From positions 1-41,629 of the forward strand of contig JANYDW010000034.1 of assembly GCA_025363455.1 (NCBI GenBank): a stretch of DNA of 41,629 nucleotides, in the 5' to 3' direction. The translations under genes were made by a program, and so were the position numbers. Every line of letters starts with the position of its first letter. The first letter of the stretch is position 1. This stretch comes from Oleiharenicola sp. GTDB lineage: Bacteria > Verrucomicrobiota > Verrucomicrobiia > Opitutales > Opitutaceae. The notes below the pieces were generated by a model, which ran no database searches, was not told the origin of the DNA, and worked only from the letters and a program-made list of their open reading frames with translations. Positions 7,818 through 16,057 of this stretch are shown here, piece by piece.

Positions 7818-7862
7818 GAAGGGGAGGGTGGGTTACGGGGTCTTGGTGATGTTTGGTATAAG

Positions 7863-7937
7863 GGTGGAACCCGGCCTCTGGACGGGTTCGTTCGATGTTG
7901 GCGGAGCAAGAAGCCCGTCCGGAGGCCGGGCTCCACC
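7863..7937. repeat. GGTGGAACCCGGCC inverted-repeat element
   Basis: Imperfect 24-base arms: GGTGGAACCCGGCCTC through GACGGG at 7863-7886, and CCCGTCC through CTCCACC at 7914-7937. The arms differ at a few positions. The element overlaps the last base of the alpha/beta hydrolase frame (its stop codon is at 7937-7939) and reaches to about 45 bp before the 84-residue gene. It has the size and form of the other palindromic units in this window but a different sequence. Confidence 0.75.
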
Positions 7938-9085
7938 TACGGCTTTGCCGTGGGAGCAGTGGGTGCCGCCGGCGCCTTGGGCGGAGTCCATTTCAAATTG
8001 TGCGGCTTGCGGTCGAGGTTGGCCGCCACGTCCTTCGCCGCCTGGGTCTCCACCCCGGGTTTGTTCAGGAAACCGAGATCGCGGAACCAGTCGAGGAAGC
8101 GCGCGGACCAGGTGCCGAAGGCGGCTCCACCATAATTGGACAGGCCGCCACTCGAGGGCGGTTCGCCGGGCCCGGGCTTGTCACCGGGATGGCGCCCGCG
8201 GGCGTAGAGGTGCAGCTCCAGGTTGGGCACGCCGTCATTCAGCAGCGCGGTGAAATACTCGTTGGCCCAGTGAGCGTGAATCCAGTCGCCCTGGCCCGTG
8301 CAGGCGATGAAGGCCGGCGGGACATCGCGCGGGATGGTCGGGGTGCTGCCGTTGAAAAAGAGCGAGGGACCCGGATAGATCAGAACGGAGAAATCGGGCC
8401 GGGAGGAAACTTTGGCCAGCGGATTCGCGGGCACGTCGTTCTTCTGGTCGAAGTCGGACCATTGCAGCGAGGCGCCCGCGGCGAGCTCGGCACCGGCGGA
8501 GAATCCCATCACGCCGATTTTGTTGGGATCAATGTTCCAGTCCTTCGCGTGGGCGCGCACGAGCTTGATCGCTTGCAGCGTATCGTTGACCGCATCGGTT
8601 TTGGGATCGTAGCCATCGCTGCGCAGGCGGTTGCGGAGGATGACGGTGTTGATGCCCTGCAGGGCGAAAAAATAAACCTCGTCGATGCTCTCGCCACCGA
8701 CACCCAGCGTGTTGTGTCCGCCGCCCGCCGCGAGGATGATGGTTGCGCCGGTGTTGATGCCGCCCTTGCTCGCGTGAAACTCGATGGAGGGATTGTGGAT
8801 GTGGATGATGTAGCCAATCGAGCCCGGACTGTAGCTGTGGTACTCCTCGGGCTCGCGGATCTTGTCCGCCTTGAGGTAGGGCGAATCGGGCGGATAAAGC
8901 GGGATCACTGCGCCCCCGGGCACGAGGGGTAGCGGGACGTAGGGCGCGTCGGTCTGGGGACCGGGAGTCAGCATGCCTTGCGGCCCGGGCGGGGGCGGCA
9001 GCACGGCATCCGCGGCGGAGACCGGATTCTGGGAGGAGAGCACGCCCAGCAAGACGGCGGCAGGGAGGAAGACTCGGGGATTCAT
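7937..9085 (-). CDS. Exported alpha/beta hydrolase (carboxylesterase/xylan-esterase-like)
   Basis: 382 residues from the ATG at 9085; an upstream in-frame start would put 37 non-signal-like residues before it. The signal peptide MNPRVFLPAAVLLGVLSS ends near NPVSAADA. The mature part is a BD-FAE/lipase-type alpha/beta hydrolase. AAGGGHNTLG stands where the HGGG oxyanion loop is expected, GFSAG carries nucleophile Ser196, and a late histidine in ARGRHPGD suits the triad. The region PEEYHSYSPGSIGYIIHIHNPSIEF before the oxyanion loop and the Pro-rich C-terminal tail (APAAPTAPTAKP) are also notable. Likely deacylates plant polysaccharides or similar esters in the periplasm; the substrate is inferred from family only. 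Divergent from another esterase with 152 bp between starts. Confidence 0.85.
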   Translation of the reverse strand: MNPRVFLPAAVLLGVLSSQNPVSAADAVLPPPPGPQGMLTPGPQTDAPYVPLPLVPGGAVIPLYPPDSPYLKADKIREPEEYHSYSPGSIGYIIHIHNPSIEFHASKGGINTGATIILAAGGGHNTLGVGGESIDEVYFFALQGINTVILRNRLRSDGYDPKTDAVNDTLQAIKLVRAHAKDWNIDPNKIGVMGFSAGAELAAGASLQWSDFDQKNDVPANPLAKVSSRPDFSVLIYPGPSLFFNGSTPTIPRDVPPAFIACTGQGDWIHAHWANEYFTALLNDGVPNLELHLYARGRHPGDKPGPGEPPSSGGLSNYGGAAFGTWSARFLDWFRDLGFLNKPGVETQAAKDVAANLDRKPHNLKWTPPKAPAAPTAPTAKP

Positions 9086-9237
9086 GCGAGGGGGTGGAGC
9101 GACGTTGGGGCGCGAGACGCGATTCGTCGATGATGATGTGCCAGCAGGCGAAAGAAGGCAAAATCCGGTTGGTCCATTGTGTGCACGACTAGGCACGGGA
9201 CTTTCCCGGTCGGCGGGGTTTAGCCTGCATTACCCCT

Positions 9238-10098
9238 ATGAAACTGACCCTTGCTGCCCTCGTCTTCGTTCTGATCGCCGGCGTCCTGCCCGCCGCGGAA
9301 TCCTTCCCGCCCCATATCATCGCCAACTCCCAGCTGCGCGTCCTCCCGGTCAATGCCGCGGGACGGCACTACGGGCTCTACATCGGGTTGCCGGAAAGCT
9401 ATGGCAAGGAACCCGGCAAGCGCTACCCGGTGGTCTATGTCACCGACGGCTATTGGGATTTCGAGAAGATGGATACCATTCGCGGCTGCCTGGTCTACGA
9501 CAAGGTAGTCCCGGAGTTTATCATTGTCGGTATGGGCTATGCCGGCGACAACCTCGACTACGGCAACCTCCGCCGCTGGGAACTCACTCCGACGCATTTT
9601 GGCGATGGCGGACCGGAGGCGTCGGGCCATGCGGGGGACTACCTGACAACCATCGAGAAGGAAATCATCCCGCTCATCGAGCGCGAGTATCGCGCCGATT
9701 CCTCGTACCGGGTGCTCGCCGGCGCCTCGTTGGGAGGGCTGTTCACGCTCTATTCCATGTACACGAAACCGGGCCTGTTCCAGGCCTACATCGCCGCCAC
9801 GCCGGCGGTGACCGTGGATAACGGCTGGCTTTTCGACTATGAGAAGACCTTCGCCAAGTCCGGCCAGCCATTGAAAACCCGGCTCTTTGTCAGCGTCGGT
9901 GAAAATGAATGGGCCCAACATCTGGCGGGGATCAAGCGATTCAACGAACGCATCGTCTCGCGCAAACAGGATGGCCTCGACTACCAGTTCCGCATCATCG
10001 ACGGGGAACGCCATGCCGGCATGCAGATCGAATCCTACGTTCGCGGCCTGCAATTCGCCTTCGCCCCGCTCGCGCCGGAGAGTGGCCAGGCGAAATAA
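9238..10098 (+). CDS. Exported esterase of the PF00756 (esterase D / Fes-like) family
   Basis: 286 residues starting with the signal peptide MKLTLAALVFVLIAGVLPAAE. The alpha/beta hydrolase core reads RYPVVYVTDGYWDFEK (early strand), EFIIVGMGYAG, the nucleophile elbow GASLGG with Ser164, and a late histidine in DGERHAGM. These are the landmarks of the esterase family that includes feruloyl and siderophore esterases; catalytic type is well supported, substrate is not. Its start faces the other exported hydrolase across a 152-bp divergent promoter region, suggesting joint control of two extracytoplasmic esterases. Confidence 0.9.
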   Translation: MKLTLAALVFVLIAGVLPAAESFPPHIIANSQLRVLPVNAAGRHYGLYIGLPESYGKEPGKRYPVVYVTDGYWDFEKMDTIRGCLVYDKVVPEFIIVGMGYAGDNLDYGNLRRWELTPTHFGDGGPEASGHAGDYLTTIEKEIIPLIEREYRADSSYRVLAGASLGGLFTLYSMYTKPGLFQAYIAATPAVTVDNGWLFDYEKTFAKSGQPLKTRLFVSVGENEWAQHLAGIKRFNERIVSRKQDGLDYQFRIIDGERHAGMQIESYVRGLQFAFAPLAPESGQAK

Positions 10099-10193
10099 CC
10101 TCGCACCCACCGTCAACCCGGCCCGACCACATGTGCGCCTATTGAGACGCGTATTCTGACGTGATTTCCGACGAGATGAAACGAAATGCCCCG

Positions 10194-10294
10194 ACACACC
10201 CCGCCCTCCGGGCACCCCTCTCCCAGAGGGGATCTTCGATAGGCGAGGGTGGGGTCCCCTCTGGAGAGGGGTGGTGCATAGCGCCGGGGTGTGT
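10194..10294. repeat. 101-bp MITE-like element, ACACACCCCG family (copy 1)
   Basis: Ends in a 10-bp perfect inverted repeat (ACACACCCCG / CGGGGTGTGT). Inside are two CCCCTC-GAGGGG hairpins. Identity with the copy at 12534 starts earlier, at GATGAAACGAAATGCCCCG (10175). It sits between the esterase and the aldo/keto reductase gene, 36 bp before the latter's start codon. No gene is inside. Confidence 0.9.
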
Positions 10295-10330
10295 CCGGCT
10301 GGTGTTCGAGCTTTAGTAGTAAACCCGACG

Positions 10331-11218
10331 ATGAAAACTACCACCACCCGCGCTTCCCCTTCTGCCGTTGCCAGCGGCGTCTTCAAGATCGGAGGCGACC
10401 TGCCGGTGCATCGCCTCGGCTTTGGCGCCATGCGCATCACGGGGCCGGGCATCTGGGGCGAGCCCAAGGATCCTGCCGCGGCCCGCCGGCTTTTGCGGAA
10501 GGTGGTGGATTTGGGCGTCAACCTGATCGACACCGCTGATTCCTACGGACCCGAGGTGAGCGAGCGCCTGATCGCCGAGGCGCTGCATCCTTATCCTAGG
10601 AGCTTGGTCATCGCGACCAAGGGCGGGCTGACGCGCTCCGGGCCGGAGCAGTGGCACCCGGTCGGCCGGCCCGAATATCTCCGGCAATGCGTGGAGCTGA
10701 GCCTGCGGCGCCTCAGGCTCGACTGCATCGACCTCTACCAGCTCCATCGCTTTGACCCCAAGGTGCCGGCGGCCGAGACCTTGGGGGCGCTGAAGGATCT
10801 CCAGCAGGCGGGCAAAATCCGGCACCTCGGGCTGTCGGAAGTTTCCGTGAAGGAAATCGAGCAAGCCAGGAAGATCGTGCCAATTGTGAGCGTGCAGAAT
10901 CTCTACAACCTGGGCAACCGGCAGAGCGAGGCCGCCCTCGCTTATTGCACCAAGCACAATCTTGGTTTCATCCCGTGGTTTCCGCTCGCCGCCGGCGACA
11001 TGGCGCGCAAAGGCGGCGCGCTGGACGAGGCGGCAAAGCATCACGGAGCGACGGTGGCGCAGCTTGCGCTCGCCTGGCTGCTGCAGAAATCGCCGGTGAT
11101 CCTCCCCATTCCCGGAACCGCGAGCATCGAGCATTTGGTGGAAAACACCGGCGCCGTGAACGTGAGCCTCACATCGGGCGAGTGGGCGGAGATCGAGCAA
11201 AGCGCGGGTCAGCGCTAG
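10331..11218 (+). CDS. Aldo/keto reductase
   Basis: 295 residues from the ATG at 10331, just after the repeat element. An NADPH-dependent (beta/alpha)8 oxidoreductase. All four catalytic positions are visible: Asp and Tyr in NLIDTADSYG, Lys in VIATKGG, His in DLYQLHRFDP. The cofactor-binding end reads PIPGTASIEHLVENTGA. It lacks a signal peptide and is cytosolic. It belongs to the general AKR group reducing aldehydes or sugars; no finer assignment is justified. It stands alone between repeats, so probably monocistronic. Confidence 0.93.
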   Translation: MKTTTTRASPSAVASGVFKIGGDLPVHRLGFGAMRITGPGIWGEPKDPAAARRLLRKVVDLGVNLIDTADSYGPEVSERLIAEALHPYPRSLVIATKGGLTRSGPEQWHPVGRPEYLRQCVELSLRRLRLDCIDLYQLHRFDPKVPAAETLGALKDLQQAGKIRHLGLSEVSVKEIEQARKIVPIVSVQNLYNLGNRQSEAALAYCTKHNLGFIPWFPLAAGDMARKGGALDEAAKHHGATVAQLALAWLLQKSPVILPIPGTASIEHLVENTGAVNVSLTSGEWAEIEQSAGQR

Positions 11219-11250
11219 ACATATTTGGTGAGCTAACAAACTATTCCTGC

Positions 11251-11332
11251 CGTCTTCCTGAGCGCAGCGACGGACCCACGCGGGCGACGCACGTCCTTTA
11301 CCCTTGGATCCTTCGCTGCACTCAGGATGACG
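11251..11332. repeat. CTGAGCG-family inverted repeat (copy 1)
   Basis: Left part CGTCTTCCTGAGCGCAGCGA, right part GGATCCTTCGCTGCACTCAGGATGACG, which are imperfect reverse complements around about 35 bases. A second full copy lies at 14949-15031 and a half copy at 29579-29605. The unit occupies most of the gap between the aldo/keto reductase and the binding-protein gene. Confidence 0.8.
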
Positions 11333-11435
11333 GAGGAGAAAGCGATGGTATTTTCGGGGATTTTATCAGGCCACGACATGAATTATCCCCGCTCTAAGTA
11401 GTTTCCTTTCGACGGCGGAGTGCTACGTTCGGCTT

Positions 11436-12386
11436 ATGATACACCGTCTGCTTTGCCTGGTCCTGCTGTCCCTGGTTGCTTCCGGTCGCGCGGCGGAGAC
11501 CTACACCCTCGGCATGATCGCCAAGTCGCAGGGCAACCAGTTCTTCGAGGCGGCGCATTCCGGGGCCAACGCGGCGGCGCGCGAGCTGGGGGCGAAATAC
11601 GGCATCACCATCAAGATCGACTGGCGCACGCCCAACGAGGAGGACGCCCAGAAGCAGGCGGAGTTCATCGAGCAGCTCGCGCTGAATGCGGTGGACGGCA
11701 TCATCATCAGCTGCTCCGACGCCAACAAGCTCACCGACGCCATCAACAAGGTCGTCCGGCAGGGGATTCCGGTCGTGACCTTCTCGGGCGACGCACCGGC
11801 CAGCCAGCGAATGGTTTCGCTCGGCATTGATGATTTCAAATGCGGCGAACGCACCTTCGAGGAGCTGGCCGCCTTGTTGAAGGGGCAGGGCGTCGTCGCG
11901 GCGATCGATGGCAACCCCAATGCCGTAAATCTCCAGCAACGCGCCGCCGGTTTCCGCGCCGCCGCGAAAAGGCATCCGGGCATCAAGCTGCTCGATGTAT
12001 ATTACCACAAGGAAACCCCGTTGGATGCCGTCGCGCGGATCGAGCAGGTCATGCAGGCGAATCCCGACATCACCGGCTGGGGCTTTCTCGGCGGCTGGCC
12101 GTTGTTCACGGATCACGCGCTGAAATGGAAGCCCGGTACCGTGCAGTGCGTCTCGGTGGACGCATTGCCGCCGGAGCTGGATTACGTCCGCAGCGGCCAC
12201 GTGCAGATGCTGCTTTCCCAGGATGTCTATGGTTACGGCTACCGTGCGGTCGAGCGGCTCGTGGAGAAACTCCATCTGAAGAAGAATCCGCTCGCCGTCG
12301 TCGAGGACGCACCGCTGACCGCCGTCACGAAGGCCAACGTGGAGACGTTCGCCAAAAACTGGGAAACCTGGCTGCCAAGGAAGTGA
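11436..12386 (+). CDS. Orphan periplasmic sugar-type substrate-binding protein
   Basis: 316 residues with a signal peptide (MIHRLLCLVLLSLVASGRAA) and the type I periplasmic binding fold of the RbsB/XylF group. It opens with TLGMIAKSQGNQFFEAAHSGANAAARELG, then AVDGIIISCSDANKLTDAINK, IPVVTFSGDAP, the inter-domain part VVAAIDGNPNAVNLQQRAAGF, and the C-terminal lobe with SQDVYGYGYRAVERL. Such proteins capture a sugar for an ABC importer or a sensor. No ATPase, permease or histidine kinase gene is adjacent, so either it works with a transporter elsewhere or in signalling. A GH3 glucosidase follows downstream, suggesting a sugar context. Confidence 0.92.
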   Translation: MIHRLLCLVLLSLVASGRAAETYTLGMIAKSQGNQFFEAAHSGANAAARELGAKYGITIKIDWRTPNEEDAQKQAEFIEQLALNAVDGIIISCSDANKLTDAINKVVRQGIPVVTFSGDAPASQRMVSLGIDDFKCGERTFEELAALLKGQGVVAAIDGNPNAVNLQQRAAGFRAAAKRHPGIKLLDVYYHKETPLDAVARIEQVMQANPDITGWGFLGGWPLFTDHALKWKPGTVQCVSVDALPPELDYVRSGHVQMLLSQDVYGYGYRAVERLVEKLHLKKNPLAVVEDAPLTAVTKANVETFAKNWETWLPRK

Positions 12387-12533
12387 GGGATGGGCGCGGT
12401 CTTCGCGGGGAGGATCGACGATACCAAACAATGTTAGACTCACCGTTGAGTGGCGCGGCCGGTATGAGTTACTAACCTATCGCGCCTCACACAGGAAACT
12501 GACGCAGAATCTCCGATGAAACGAAATGCCCCG

Positions 12534-12634
12534 ACACACCCCGCCCTATGGGCACCCCTCTCCCAGAGGGGATTTTCGCTCGCCCAGGTTGGGGTCCCCT
12601 CTAGAGAGGGGTGGCGCGTAGCGACGGGGTGTGT
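12534..12634. repeat. 101-bp MITE-like element, ACACACCCCG family (copy 2)
   Basis: Same ends, same length and the same two internal CCCCTC-GAGGGG hairpins as copy 1. The identity with copy 1 extends 19 bases further left, to 12515. It lies in the 300-bp gap between the binding protein and the GH3 gene (12387-12686), which holds nothing else that I recognise, and ends 52 bp before the GH3 start. Confidence 0.9.
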
Positions 12635-12686
12635 CAGGCCGATGTGCGAACTCCACTAATCCTTTCGTCTTTCCTCACATCGAATC

Positions 12687-14876
12687 ATGACCACCCCGTC
12701 TTCGTCCACATCCACCGCCGCCTTTGGCGCACTGGAAACCGCTTCAGCCCTGACCGACACGCAGATCGACGCCCGGGCCCGCGAACTGCTGGCGCAGCTG
12801 ACCCTCGATGAAAAGCTCGGCTTGATGGACGGCGACACGCCGTTTTGGCCGGGGCTCGCCGAGATGATGGCGCCGGGCGGCTACGGGAGCCGGCCCTGGG
12901 TGGCGGGAGCGGTGCCGCGGCTCGGCATCCCCGGCGTGCGCTTCGTGGACGGGCCGCGAGGCATCATCATAAAGGGCGCCACCACGTTCCCGGTCTCGAT
13001 GGCACGGGGCGCGGCGTGGGACCCAGCGCTGGAGGAAAGGATCGGCGACGTGATCGGGCGAGAATTGCGCGCGCTGGGCGGCAATTTTTTCGGCGGAGTC
13101 TGCATCAACCTCCTGCGGCATCCCGCTTGGGGCCGGGCCCAGGAGACCTATGGCGAGGATCCGCGCCACCTAGGGGCGCTGGGTGCCGCACTCGCCCGCG
13201 GTGTGCAGCGGCATGTCATGGCCTGCGTGAAGCACTATGCCTTGAACTCGATGGAAAACTCACGCTTCCGGGTCGACGTGACGATCGACGCACGCGCCCT
13301 GCACGAGGTTTACCTGCCGCATTTCAAGGCGGTCGTGGACGCGGGCGTCGCGGCAGTCATGAGCGCTTACAACAGCGTCAACGGTGAGTGGGCCGGACAG
13401 AACCGTCCGTTGCTCACGGGGGTTTTGAAGGAAGAATGGGGTTTCGCCGGGTTCGTGATGACGGACTTCATCTTCGGGATGCGCGATTCGCTCAAGACCG
13501 CGCTCGCCGGGCAGGACATCGAGATGCCTTTCAGCATGCACTTGCAACGCGAATTGAAACCGCTCGTGGAGCAAGGCAAGGTGCCGCTGGCCCGGATCGA
13601 CGATGCCGCATTACGGATTCTGCGCCAGCAGGTGCGCTTTGGTCAGGGCCGCGTAGCGTCGGATTATGCGCGCGAGGTCGTGGGCTGTGCGGCTCATCGG
13701 CAACTCGCCCGGGAGGTGGCCGCGAAAAGCATCGTCCTGTTGAAAAATGACGACGCGGTGCTCCCGCTGGCGGGCATCCGCCGGCTCGCGCTGGTGGGAC
13801 GTCTCGCCGGCGTGCCCAACACGGGCGACGGTGGCTCCAGCAACACCCAGCCGGACCACGTGGTCACCCCGCTGGAAGGTCTTCGGGCCGCCCTCGGAGA
13901 TGAAGCGATATTCTTCGATGACGGTAGCGACCCGGCCCGGGCGGCGAAGTCAGCCGCGAACGCCGAGGTCGCGGTGGTCGTGGTCGGTTTCACCCACGCG
14001 GACGAGGGCGAGTACATCCCACCGGACATGATCCCGATGTTCGCCCCAAGCTTTCCGAAGCCAACTCCGGCAGAGGAGCCGATCGCCAAGAAAATTCTCC
14101 CCGGCCATCAAGGCCAGCAGGAGGGTGGTTTTTCGCCTGGCGGCGACCGCGAACGCCTCACCCTGCATCCGCGCGACGAGCAGTTGATTCTCGCCGTCGC
14201 GGCGGTCAACCCGCGCACCATCGTGGTGTTGATGGTCGGCAGCGCCGTGATCACCGAGGCCTGGCGCGAGCGGGTGAAGGGCATCGTGGTCCTTTGGTAT
14301 CCGGGAATGGAAGGCGGACATGCGCTCGCTGATGTGTTGCTCGGCAGGGTCAATCCGGGCGGACGGCTGCCCTGTACGTTTCCCCGGAGGGCGGAGGATC
14401 TGCCGTTTTTTGACCGCAACGCCACGAAGATCACCTACGATCTCTGGCACGGCTACCGGAAGCTCGCGCGAGACGGCGTGGCCGCGGCGTTTCCGTTCGG
14501 CTTCGGCCTCAGTTACACCGTCTGGAAACTCGCGAACCTGCAACTCGCCTCGCCGGTACTCGCGGTCGGCGCCACTCTGCAGGCGACCGTGGACGTCACC
14601 AACGCTGGTCCTGTGGCCGGCGACGAAGTCGTGCAGCTCTACGTCTCGGCCCGCGGCTCCCGCGTGGAACGCGCGGTGCGTGAATTGAAAGCCTTTGTCC
14701 GCGTGTCGCTCGACCCGGGGGAAACACGCCAGGTTAAGCTGAGCATGCCCGTGGCCGACCTCGCCTACCGTGACGAGGCCCGGGGTTGGGTGGTTGAGAC
14801 GATCGCCTACGAGGCGATCATTGCGCGCCACGCCGAGGACAATGCCGCTTTGAGCGCTGCCTTCAGGGTGGGGTGA
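12687..14876 (+). CDS. Glycoside hydrolase family 3 beta-glucosidase
   Basis: 729 residues with the full GH3 layout. The N-terminal barrel runs from about residue 40, with VRFVDGPRGI, LLRHPAWGRAQETYGEDPRHLG and CVKHYALNSMENSRF. The nucleophile is Asp260 in FVMTDFIFGM. The second alpha/beta domain contains SIVLLKNDDAVLPL, GDGGSSNTQ and VVVGFTHADEGEY. A C-terminal fibronectin III-like domain (GDEVVQLYVSARGSRVERAVRELKAF) completes it. It retains terminal beta-linked glucose or related sugars as expected substrate. No signal peptide is visible: the start MTTPSSSTSTAAFG is polar, so it is probably cytosolic and acts on imported oligosaccharides. The solute-binding protein upstream would fit. Confidence 0.93.
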   Translation: MTTPSSSTSTAAFGALETASALTDTQIDARARELLAQLTLDEKLGLMDGDTPFWPGLAEMMAPGGYGSRPWVAGAVPRLGIPGVRFVDGPRGIIIKGATTFPVSMARGAAWDPALEERIGDVIGRELRALGGNFFGGVCINLLRHPAWGRAQETYGEDPRHLGALGAALARGVQRHVMACVKHYALNSMENSRFRVDVTIDARALHEVYLPHFKAVVDAGVAAVMSAYNSVNGEWAGQNRPLLTGVLKEEWGFAGFVMTDFIFGMRDSLKTALAGQDIEMPFSMHLQRELKPLVEQGKVPLARIDDAALRILRQQVRFGQGRVASDYAREVVGCAAHRQLAREVAAKSIVLLKNDDAVLPLAGIRRLALVGRLAGVPNTGDGGSSNTQPDHVVTPLEGLRAALGDEAIFFDDGSDPARAAKSAANAEVAVVVVGFTHADEGEYIPPDMIPMFAPSFPKPTPAEEPIAKKILPGHQGQQEGGFSPGGDRERLTLHPRDEQLILAVAAVNPRTIVVLMVGSAVITEAWRERVKGIVVLWYPGMEGGHALADVLLGRVNPGGRLPCTFPRRAEDLPFFDRNATKITYDLWHGYRKLARDGVAAAFPFGFGLSYTVWKLANLQLASPVLAVGATLQATVDVTNAGPVAGDEVVQLYVSARGSRVERAVRELKAFVRVSLDPGETRQVKLSMPVADLAYRDEARGWVVETIAYEAIIARHAEDNAALSAAFRVG

Positions 14877-14948
14877 GGTCCGATGCTGGAGCGGATCAAG
14901 TTAGATCGTGACCGGATCAATTCCCGAAAGGATCATCCTTTAGCTGCC

Positions 14949-15031
14949 CATCTTCCTGAGCGAAGCGAAGGATCCAAGTGGGTGGCGTACATTCACCTTT
15001 TCCCGTGGATCGTTCACTTCGTTCAGGATGG
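14949..15031. repeat. CTGAGCG-family inverted repeat (copy 2)
   Basis: Left part CATCTTCCTGAGCGAAGCGA with AGGATCC, right part GTGGATCGTTCACTTCGTTCAGGATGG, imperfect reverse complements. Homologous to 11251-11332 in both arms and partly in the centre (GTGGCGTAC against GGCGACGCAC). It lies between the GH3 and YkgJ genes. Confidence 0.8.
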
Positions 15032-15117
15032 CGGCGGGGATAATTGTCGGCTACGCGAATATTTAATATACTCCAGTCGGGGCGTGACGTTTGGGCCCCA
15101 GTCTATTGGGTTGGCCG

Positions 15118-15825
15118 ATGAGCGTGGGATTTTCACTCGAGGAAGAGGCACTGTACGACCAGACCATGGCCGGCGTGCTCAACCGGCTGCGCAAAACCCG
15201 CAATCCCGCCGACTTGTTGGGGGTCCTGCGCCGGGCCCACAAAGGTTTTGACCGCGCCTACGATACTGCTCCCGCGGCGGCCCGGGCGGCCGTGGCGTGT
15301 CGGGCCGGGTGCGGCACCTGCTGCCATGTGCCGGTTGGCGTGCAGGCGCATGAGGTGCTCCTGGCGGCCGAATTCATCCAGAGACATTTCCCGCCCGCGG
15401 AACTTGAAGCGGTGATCGCCCGGTTCGCGGCCCATCGCGCAGCATTTGCCGGCCGAAGTATGGAAGAAAGGGCGGCGCTGAAAATCCCCTGTGCTTTGCT
15501 GCGCGACAGCAGCTGTTCGATCTACGAGGCGCGCCCTGAGGCCTGTCGCTCCCATCACAGCCGGAACCTCGACGGCTGCCGCTCCAATCTCGAGACTGGG
15601 ATCGACATCGTTGATGTCCTCATTCCCGAAATCCGCAGCCGGATGTTCGCTGTCATGCTCGGCATCGATCAGGCGGCCACGGAGGCCGGATTTGATGACC
15701 GGGCCTATGATTTTGGCTCGGCCATGCACGAGGCCCTGACGGACAGCCTATGCGCCGCCCGCTGGATGCAACGTCAGTCCGCGTTTCCCGATTCCTGCCT
15801 GGAGGAGTCAGGCGAGAAGGACTGA
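15118..15825 (+). CDS. YkgJ-type cysteine cluster protein
   Basis: 235 residues from the ATG at 15118 (an upstream ATG at 15091 gives nine extra residues). It has two cysteine groups typical of the YkgJ / zinc- or iron-chelate-binding domain family: CRAGCGTCCHVPV in the first half, and CALLRDSSCSIYEARPEACRSH with a further cysteine in NLDGC in the second. The family is thought to bind a metal, perhaps as an Fe-S cluster, and has no settled function. Cytosolic, alone between repeat elements. Confidence 0.85.
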   Translation: MSVGFSLEEEALYDQTMAGVLNRLRKTRNPADLLGVLRRAHKGFDRAYDTAPAAARAAVACRAGCGTCCHVPVGVQAHEVLLAAEFIQRHFPPAELEAVIARFAAHRAAFAGRSMEERAALKIPCALLRDSSCSIYEARPEACRSHHSRNLDGCRSNLETGIDIVDVLIPEIRSRMFAVMLGIDQAATEAGFDDRAYDFGSAMHEALTDSLCAARWMQRQSAFPDSCLEESGEKD

Positions 15826-15861
15826 GCGCGACTTTTTTTATTAGATCATTTCGTTTGAGAA

Positions 15862-15940
15862 TGTAGGAGCCTGTTTACAGGCGATCCGGGATTCATGGCG
15901 GCAGACAACGTCCGGCATCGCTTGTAAACAAGCTCCTACA
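15862..15940. repeat. GTAGGAGC-family palindromic element (copy 1)
   Basis: TGTAGGAGCCTGTTTACAGG opens and CTTGTAAACAAGCTCCTACA closes a 79-bp imperfect palindrome; the first half itself contains the hairpin CCTGTTTACAGG and the second CTTGTAAACAAG. Related copies are at 36786 and 38082. A short half-unit (GAGGCGTAAAGCCGCTCCTA) follows at about 15964-15984. Confidence 0.85.
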
Positions 15941-16057
15941 ACCCGAACCACGTCCCTAGATGTCGAGGCGTAAAGCCGCTCCTATATTCACCAGCGCACG
16001 AAACCTTGGCGAAGGCCGTCGCCGATATGGAAATCGGCGAACACCTTTTGATGCTGC

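Noticed and set aside
10175..10294. A small protein starting at the ATG in GATGAAACG
   Set aside because: The frame runs through the palindromic repeat and is shared by copy 2 because of repeat identity, not coding constraint.
9220..10533. A 437-codon minus-strand frame
   Set aside because: Crosses the esterase, a repeat element and the start of the aldo/keto reductase, all with clear plus-strand genes.
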